Positions 1 through 3,990 of a DNA stretch of 5,781 nucleotides are shown here, in pieces; the stretch's first letter is position 1, and each line of letters starts with the position of its first letter. The position numbers and the translations under genes were made by a program. The notes under the pieces are model-generated. The model did not search any database, had not been told where the DNA came from, and saw only the letters and a program-made list of their open reading frames with translations. This DNA comes from Verrucomicrobiota bacterium (lineage in GTDB: Bacteria; Verrucomicrobiota; Verrucomicrobiia; Verrucomicrobiales; Akkermansiaceae), in contig JAPLUJ010000601.1 of NCBI GenBank assembly GCA_026397695.1, positions 1 to 5,781 of the forward strand. The letters are read 5' to 3'.

Positions 1-1352
1 GTGAGCGCCCAACCGCCGCCGCGGGCGGCAACGAGCAGCGGGTTTTTCCCCTTGGCGAGTTTTTCGGGATCGTGGGCGATGTAATAGAGGTGATACCAGT
101 CGAGCAGGAATTGATAGGCGACGATCAGGATGGAGCCGGAGCCGCAGGCCGGATCGAGGATGCGGATGGCTTCGATTTGTTTGGGCGTCTTGTCTTCGAT
201 GAGCGGGCCGACGGCTTGGCGGACGATGTAATCGACGATGTAGGTGGGCGTGTAGAAGACGCCGCCGGCTTTCTTGACCTCGGGCTTGTCCTCGACCACG
301 GCGCGGTGGCCGGCCGCCAGGGTGATGACTTTGCCGAGGAACTGTTCATAGACGGAACCGAGGATGTCGGCGGGCAGGACCGAGAATTCGTAAGGACTAT
401 CCGGATAGTAGAGGTGGGTGACGATGTCCTTGAGGATCTTGTCATCAAGGGCGAGATGGGGCGTGAGCGTGTCGGGCTCCTCGGCCTGGCCTTTTTCCCT
501 GGAGAAATGGAAGAGGCCGGAGTTGTAGCGATGGTCGGCGTTGCGGAAGAGTTCGAGCAGGCGCGGATAGGTCTGGGTGCCGTTGGCTACGCTGCGCAGG
601 CGGCCGTAATCCTCGGTGCCGCGGTCCTCGCAGATGCGCAGGAACACCAGGCGGTCGATGGTTTTCTGCACGGCGAAGTTGAGGTCGCGCACCGAGAGCG
701 CGGGATTGCGCAGGGCGAGGTTGCGGGCTAACAAATCGCGCCAGCGTTCGATTTCCTCGAGGAAGGCGGCATCGACCTCGGCAGTACCCTTTTTCTTCTT
801 GTTGGAGTCCGCGTATTTGTCGAACGAGCCCTTGAGGATGGCGTCGCGCGAGAAGATGGCGGCGATCCCGTCCCACTTTTCGGGGTATTGCCCGAAGGTG
901 CAATAGAAGGTGCGGGCCTTGGCGGCGGGATCGTTTTTCACCGGCTTGACGCGGGTATCGTAGATGGCGAACTCCTCGAAGTCCGAGAGGATCGAGAGCG
1001 GCATCTTGGCCGACCATGCGTAGCGGCGGAGCTGATAGGCCGGATCGACGTCGGACTTGATGTTGACGGCGGGTTTCTTGGCTTCGAGGAAGAATTTCCG
1101 CTGGCCGTGCAGGGTGAATGAGCAGTCCGGGGCCTTGACATGCGGGCCGATGCGCAGGGCGTCCTCATGAATGACATCGCGGTATTGCGGAGCGAGGCCC
1201 TGGGTGTTGTCCATGTCCCAGCCGAGGGCGGCGAAGAAGGGATCGAGGAATTCCTTGCGGAGTTGCGCCTCGTTGTAATTCCCGGAGCGGTAGTGGTCGA
1301 TGTGGTCGGCGAAGGTTTCGCAGAGTTTCAGGACGGTGGCAGGTGCGGGCAT
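1..1352 (-). CDS. Type IIG restriction-modification enzyme (fused nuclease and N6-adenine methyltransferase), C-terminus cut by window edge
   Basis: A continuous frame of 450 codons runs leftwards from ATG 1352-1350 off the window. An in-frame TAG five codons upstream makes this the only good start. Residues about 1-140 resemble the HsdR-type nuclease domain: GWDMDN, then D76 (APDC), then E90-A-K92 in FFLEAKKP, a PD-(D/E)XK-like set. A helical connector follows, with a lysine-rich stretch near residue 200 and VFLRICEDRG near 250. The methyltransferase part has GSVYEQFLGKVI, GGVFYTPTYIVDYIV (about 363-377) and the SAM-binding motif I DPACGSGS (400-407). The catalytic NPPY/F motif and target-recognition domain should lie beyond position 1. 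The family (Eco57I-like, TaqI-like specificity domain) cuts and methylates DNA with one polypeptide in the cytoplasm, so no separate hsdM or hsdS is expected. It is divergent from the other genes, consistent with an accessory defence gene. A BREX PglX-type enzyme is less likely because of the N-terminal nuclease motif. The class is fairly certain; the recognition sequence cannot be read. Confidence 0.9.
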   Translation of the reverse strand, partial: MPAPATVLKLCETFADHIDHYRSGNYNEAQLRKEFLDPFFAALGWDMDNTQGLAPQYRDVIHEDALRIGPHVKAPDCSFTLHGQRKFFLEAKKPAVNIKSDVDPAYQLRRYAWSAKMPLSILSDFEEFAIYDTRVKPVKNDPAAKARTFYCTFGQYPEKWDGIAAIFSRDAILKGSFDKYADSNKKKKGTAEVDAAFLEEIERWRDLLARNLALRNPALSVRDLNFAVQKTIDRLVFLRICEDRGTEDYGRLRSVANGTQTYPRLLELFRNADHRYNSGLFHFSREKGQAEEPDTLTPHLALDDKILKDIVTHLYYPDSPYEFSVLPADILGSVYEQFLGKVITLAAGHRAVVEDKPEVKKAGGVFYTPTYIVDYIVRQAVGPLIEDKTPKQIEAIRILDPACGSGSILIVAYQFLLDWYHLYYIAHDPEKLAKGKNPLLVAARGGGWAL

Positions 1353-1365
1353 GGGGATGCGGAAT

Positions 1366-1385
1366 GGCTAACAGTCTGCTTAGCC
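1366..1385. promoter_or_regulatory. Inverted repeat GGCTAA-N8-TTAGCC just upstream of restriction gene
   Basis: There is a perfect 6-bp inverted repeat with an 8-nt spacer. Its near edge is 13 nt upstream of the ATG of the restriction-modification gene. It could be an operator for a dimeric repressor or a leader hairpin limiting translation. Restriction genes are often controlled this closely, but no controller gene is visible here. A 6-bp palindrome can arise by chance, so the assignment is tentative. Confidence 0.25.
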
Positions 1386-1529
1386 GAAACAATCCATCAG
1401 TGCCAGCCCGAATGCGACAACCTGCCGCAAGTCAAGGGGGAATCGGGCGAAATCTGGCAACATCGGTACATGAGGCACCCAATCTGTCCCCGCCGGCCGA
1501 AATTCCGTCCGCGCGTGACTTGGAGTAGG

Positions 1530-1548
1530 GGGCTTAGGTGTCAAGCCC
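1530..1548. promoter_or_regulatory. Inverted repeat GGGCTT-N7-AAGCCC upstream of secreted gene pair
   Basis: There is a perfect 6-bp inverted repeat with a 7-nt spacer, ending 32 nt before the ATG at 1581. It shares the GGCT half-site flavour of the repeat at 1366-1385. It may be an operator or a 5' leader hairpin for the downstream pair. There is no following T-run, so it is unlikely to be an intrinsic terminator. The evidence is sequence symmetry only. Confidence 0.2.
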
Positions 1549-1580
1549 GCCAAATCCGGATCTTCTGCTTGACTCCGCCC

Positions 1581-2081
1581 ATGCAAAGACGTTGCGCCGC
1601 ATTTGGGATGCTGCTGGTTGTTGTCTTCGCACCCGCTGTTTGGGCGGGTGGCAAAGCGGACATCAAAGCCTCGGTCTCGTTTCACATGGAGACGGACGCC
1701 AATGACAACCCGAAGATGATTTTCTCGCAGTTGACCAACGGCCAAATCCGGTATTTCCGCCGCATGCCTGAAATCACCACCAATGACGTGGCGGCGTTCA
1801 ACCCCTGTCCATCGGACGCCGGGGGGGAAGACTACGGTATTGTCTTCCAACTCAAGGACAACGCCGCCAAACGCCTCGCCGCCATCACCAGTGCCAACCA
1901 AGGACGCTGGCTGATCGCCCAGATCAACGGCCGCGTGGTCGATGGCGTGCGCATCGACCAACAAATCAACGACGGCTTCGTCGTGATCTGGAAAGGCGCC
2001 TCTCTAGCAGATATCAGCGTGTTTGACAAGGCGTTGCCGCGCATCGGCCAGGAAGGAAAGAAGAAGAAGAAGAAAAAATAG
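1581..2081 (+). CDS. Secreted protein with a SecD P1-head-like domain and a heptalysine tail
   Basis: The predicted product has 166 residues. I chose ATG 1581 because it opens directly onto a Sec signal peptide: Arg-rich n-region, hydrophobic LLVVVFAPAV (11-20), and a likely cut after A22 (V-W-A|G). The frame is open further upstream to 1140, but that part overlaps the restriction gene and lacks export features. Residues about 85-155 follow the pattern of the SecD/SecDF P1 head subdomain: a strand (GIVFQL), a helix of the type AAKRLAAIT, then N-x-G-R, a strand IAQINGRVV, a polar turn IDQQINDG, a strand FVVIWKG, and a closing helix. In SecD this domain projects from the membrane and handles translocating polypeptide. 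Here it stands alone with no transmembrane segments, so a role in translocation is not implied. The protein ends in seven lysines encoded by AAG repeats and AAAAAA. The M23 peptidase gene begins 13 nt later, suggesting co-transcription. The gene is confident, the fold reasonably so; the function is unknown. Confidence 0.75.
   Translation: MQRRCAAFGMLLVVVFAPAVWAGGKADIKASVSFHMETDANDNPKMIFSQLTNGQIRYFRRMPEITTNDVAAFNPCPSDAGGEDYGIVFQLKDNAAKRLAAITSANQGRWLIAQINGRVVDGVRIDQQINDGFVVIWKGASLADISVFDKALPRIGQEGKKKKKKK
2050..2080 (+). repeat. Purine-only AAG/A tract at a gene junction
   Basis: An almost uninterrupted GGAAGGAAAG plus (AAG)n plus A6 run encodes the Lys7 tail and stop region of the SecD-head-like protein. 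It ends 15 nt before the start codon of the next gene. Short triplet repeats and A6 runs are prone to slippage. The GGAAGG part could attract ribosomes but is about 40 nt from the next ATG, too far for a normal ribosome binding site. Confidence 0.5.
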
Positions 2082-2094
2082 CAACTCCCGCGCC

Positions 2095-3156
2095 ATGCTC
2101 CGTCATTTCCTCCTGGTATTCATCCTGACTGGCGGCGTGCAGGCCGCGCTTGACCTGTGCCTGCCGACTGCAAACCATCGCCTCTTCAGTGGCGAGCCGG
2201 AGAGTTATTACATGTATGTGGACCGGACCTTTGAAGGGCAAACGAGCAAGCCATGGGAAGGGGGAACCTTCGGTTACGTCCGCAACGCCATGCGCATCGA
2301 TGGCAAGGTGGTGTTCACCAAGTTCCACGAGGGCATCGACATCGCACCGGTCAACCGCGACAGCGCCGGCAATCCGCTCGACCTCGTCTCGAGCATCGCC
2401 GACGGCCAGGTGGTCCACACCAGCTTGATCGCCGGTCACAGCAATTACGGGAAATACGTGGTCGTCGAACACAAGTGGGAGAATTCATCGATCTATTCGC
2501 TATATGCACATCTAGCGGAAATCACCTGCCAGACCGGTGATCCGGTGAAAGCGGGAGCGGTGCTCGGGCGCATGGGCTATACCGGCGCGGGTCTCAACCG
2601 CACCCGTGCCCACCTCCACCTTGAACTCGCCATGCTGATGAGCCGGCATTTCGAGGAGTGGCACAAGATCGGCGTTGGCAAGGTGAATTACCACGGTATT
2701 TTCAATGGCATGAACCTCGCCGGTTGCGATCCCGCACGGTTCTTCGTCGAGCATAAAGCCAACCCGGAACTTTCTATCAGCACATACATCGGAGCCATCC
2801 CGGTCCATTTCAAGGTCACCGTGCCAGCCAAGGGCATCCCGGATTTTGTCACCCGTTATCCGTGGATCTGCCACGGCAGCGCCGATGGTGCCGTCTCATG
2901 GGAAATCAGCTTCAGCGCCACCGGCCTGCCAGTCGCCTTCACGCCCAGCCAACGCCAGGTGGACGCCCCTGTCGTCACCTCTATCCTGCCCTCCACCATC
3001 CCCCAACGTTATCTCACCCGCAATCTCGTCAACGGCCAGGAAAACCGCGCCACCCTCACCCCGTCCGGCAAGCAACTCGTCGCCCTCCTCACTGACGATT
3101 TCCCGACCGCCACGGAAGCCACCCCGGAATCCGAAGCACTGAATCCGAAGCACTGA
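2095..3156 (+). CDS. Secreted M23 family metallopeptidase (LytM-type)
   Basis: The predicted product has 353 residues. ATG 2095 was chosen over an in-frame start at 2023 because it begins a clear signal peptide (MLRHFLLVFILTGG, likely cut near V-Q-A at 15-17); the earlier start would add an Arg-rich segment inside the preceding gene. The peptidase core is complete: H78-x3-D82 (FHEGIDIAP), H139 in YAHL, and H173-x-H175 in AHLHLEL. By analogy with LytM, H78, D82 and H175 bind zinc while H139 and H173 are catalytic. Gly-rich GDPVKAGAVLGRMGYTG precedes the last motif, as usual in the family. M23 enzymes cleave peptide cross-bridges of peptidoglycan, so a cell-wall role outside the inner membrane is likely; the exact bond cannot be told. 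Residues about 185-353 form an extra C-terminal region I do not recognise, ending in a low-complexity tail. The gene follows the SecD-head-like gene by 13 nt. A 14-bp tandem duplication determines its last residues. No Shine-Dalgarno is seen. Confidence 0.9.
   Translation: MLRHFLLVFILTGGVQAALDLCLPTANHRLFSGEPESYYMYVDRTFEGQTSKPWEGGTFGYVRNAMRIDGKVVFTKFHEGIDIAPVNRDSAGNPLDLVSSIADGQVVHTSLIAGHSNYGKYVVVEHKWENSSIYSLYAHLAEITCQTGDPVKAGAVLGRMGYTGAGLNRTRAHLHLELAMLMSRHFEEWHKIGVGKVNYHGIFNGMNLAGCDPARFFVEHKANPELSISTYIGAIPVHFKVTVPAKGIPDFVTRYPWICHGSADGAVSWEISFSATGLPVAFTPSQRQVDAPVVTSILPSTIPQRYLTRNLVNGQENRATLTPSGKQLVALLTDDFPTATEATPESEALNPKH
3127..3154 (+). repeat. 14-bp tandem duplication at the 3' end of the M23 gene
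   Basis: GAATCCGAAGCACT occurs twice back to back (3127-3140 and 3141-3154), followed by GA. Because 14 is not a multiple of three, the copies are read in different frames: ESEAL, then NPKH and TGA. With one copy, translation would pass into CTG ACC TCT AAA CGA AAG AGA TGA, ending in TSKRKR. The exact identity of the copies suggests a recent replication-slippage event. Confidence 0.9.
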
Positions 3157-3238
3157 CCTCTAAACGAAAGAGATGAGAATCTAGCAGCGGATTTTTCAAG
3201 TATTGAATTGAGTGCTCATAGTTTGCAATTTCATTCCC
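3157..3238 (+). promoter_or_regulatory. AT-rich spacer before the RidA gene, possible promoter
   Basis: This 82-nt spacer is clearly richer in A/T than its surroundings. It contains a small inverted repeat TTCAA-GTA-TTGAA at 3195-3207. A TTGAAT at 3203-3208 could be a -35, but the matching -10 position (CAATTT, 3226-3231) is poor. A promoter for the RidA gene probably lies here, but its elements cannot be fixed by eye. No terminator for the M23 gene is apparent. Confidence 0.3.
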
Positions 3239-3709
3239 ATGTCCGACACAATTCTTGACAAACTAACCGCCTTGGGTCTCTCGCTGCCCGCCGTGCCCGC
3301 GCCGGTGGCTGCATATGTGAACTGCGTGCGCAGCGGCAACCTGCTATTTCTATCAGGCGGGTTGCCCATTGATGGTGACAAGAAAATCATCGGCAAGGTG
3401 CCCACAGGCGTTTCCGTCGAGGAAGCCAGGGAAGGTGCCCGCATGATCATTCTCAACCGCCTCGCCGTCATCCGCGATGCCATCGGCTCGCTCGACAAGG
3501 TGCGGCAAATCGTCTCCCTCTGTGGCTTTGTGAACTCCGCGCCGGATTTTCACGACCATCCGCAAGTCATCAACGGCGCGTCCGAGCTGCTCGTCGAATT
3601 ATTCGGCGACAAGGGTAATCACTCGCGCACCGCGCTCGGTGCCGCCGCCCTCCCGCTCAACGTCGCCGTGGAAATCAATCTCATCGTCGAAGTCGAGGAC
3701 GGCGCGTGA
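3239..3709 (+). CDS. RidA family protein (YjgF/YER057c/UK114)
   Basis: The predicted product has 156 residues, slightly longer than the roughly 130 of E. coli RidA. ATG 3239 is preferred; an in-frame GTG at 3212 would add nine residues lacking family character. Family features in order are a strand-forming N-terminus, the LFLSGGLP signature near 36-43, an EEAREGARMIILNRLAVI helix near 61-78, and NHSRTALGAAALPLNVAVEI near 127-146. R130 and E145 are 15 residues apart, the same spacing as Arg105 and Glu120 in E. coli RidA, where the Arg binds the substrate carboxylate and the Glu positions water. A132 replaces the Cys seen in some homologues. RidA proteins form trimers and hydrolyse reactive enamine/imine intermediates released by PLP enzymes in the cytoplasm. 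The signature suggests the subgroup with G-x-A-A-L-P-L, whose substrates are less certain. There is no PLP-enzyme neighbour here, so the specific pathway cannot be inferred. No signal peptide is present. Confidence 0.92.
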   Translation: MSDTILDKLTALGLSLPAVPAPVAAYVNCVRSGNLLFLSGGLPIDGDKKIIGKVPTGVSVEEAREGARMIILNRLAVIRDAIGSLDKVRQIVSLCGFVNSAPDFHDHPQVINGASELLVELFGDKGNHSRTALGAAALPLNVAVEINLIVEVEDGA

Positions 3710-3719
3710 TGCGACACCA

Positions 3720-3734
3720 CGGGCATTCTGCCCG
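3720..3734 (+). terminator. Small hairpin after the RidA gene, possible weak terminator
   Basis: CGGGC-ATTCT-GCCCG forms a perfect 5-bp stem with a 5-nt loop, starting 11 nt after the RidA stop codon. The position suits a terminator or 3'-end stabiliser. There is no T-run after it, so intrinsic termination is doubtful. Confidence 0.25.
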
Positions 3735-3947
3735 CAACACCCATGGTGGGAGCGAGGCATAACTGAAGGCGCCCCGCTTGCGCGATCCATGGGCATCGCC
3801 ATCATCGAGTGCCGCCGCGCGCCAGCGGGCACAGCCATAAGTTCTACAAGGCGATCCATGGGCCGGCCTGTTTTTCACGAGAAGCCACGCACCGTACGGC
3901 CGTCGACATACCCATGGGCCGCCCGGAATGGCCCCACCACGAACGGG

Positions 3948-3976
3948 TTGACACAGCCTCTATCTTACTCCAGATT
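3948..3976 (+). promoter_or_regulatory. Candidate sigma-70 promoter for the subtilase gene
   Basis: A perfect TTGACA (3948-3953) is followed after 17 nt by CAGATT (3971-3976), which matches the -10 consensus at only three of six positions. Transcription would start about ten bases before the ATG at 3991, giving a very short leader, in keeping with the absence of a Shine-Dalgarno sequence. The -35 is good, the -10 poor. Confidence 0.3.
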
Positions 3977-3990
3977 GATGGCCAGTGCAC

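Larger units (their letters stand above)
1353..1580. other. Divergent intergenic region between restriction enzyme and secreted gene pair
   Basis: This stretch of 228 bp must hold the promoters of both the leftward restriction-modification gene and the rightward secreted pair. I see no convincing -35/-10 pair on either strand. A TTGACT lies at 1437-1432 on the minus strand and another at 1570-1575 on the plus strand, but neither has a good -10 at proper spacing. It contains two perfect 6-bp inverted repeats, listed separately. A plus-strand reading frame crosses it from inside the restriction gene, but its product there looks like random translation. Confidence 0.6.
3710..3990. other. Non-coding spacer with four CCATGG palindromes and small hairpins
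   Basis: This 281-bp stretch lies between RidA and the subtilase. Short frames cross it in several registers, but none looks like a protein and two plus-strand registers contain stops. CCATGG occurs at 3741, 3787, 3856 and 3912. The 13-mer GCGATCCATGGGC is exact at 3782-3794 and 3851-3863, and CCCATGGG is a perfect 8-bp palindrome at 3911-3918. Hairpins include CGGGC-ATTCT-GCCCG (3720-3734), GCGAT-N8-ATCGC (3782-3799) and a bulged stem GTGCCGC/GCGGGCAC (3809-3832). It may be a dispersed non-coding repeat, a structured RNA or a regulatory region; I cannot decide which. Confidence 0.5.

Noticed and set aside
72..731. Plus-strand open frame of 219 codons
   Set aside because: It is the antisense of the restriction gene. 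Its acidic, Gly/Val/Asp-rich product mirrors the real minus-strand codons, and it lacks domains.
1..1352. BREX PglX or Type I HsdM identity for the restriction gene
   Set aside because: An N-terminal nuclease motif set joined to the methyltransferase in one chain fits Type IIG better. No BREX or hsdS neighbour is visible, though the left flank is unseen.
1140..1580. N-terminal extension of the SecD-head-like protein by 147 residues
   Set aside because: It overlaps the restriction gene on the opposite strand, looks like antisense translation, and would bury the clear signal peptide starting at 1581.
3212..3238. GTG start adding nine residues to RidA
   Set aside because: ATG 3239 gives a normal RidA N-terminus. 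The extra residues have no family similarity and lie in the AT-rich promoter-like spacer.
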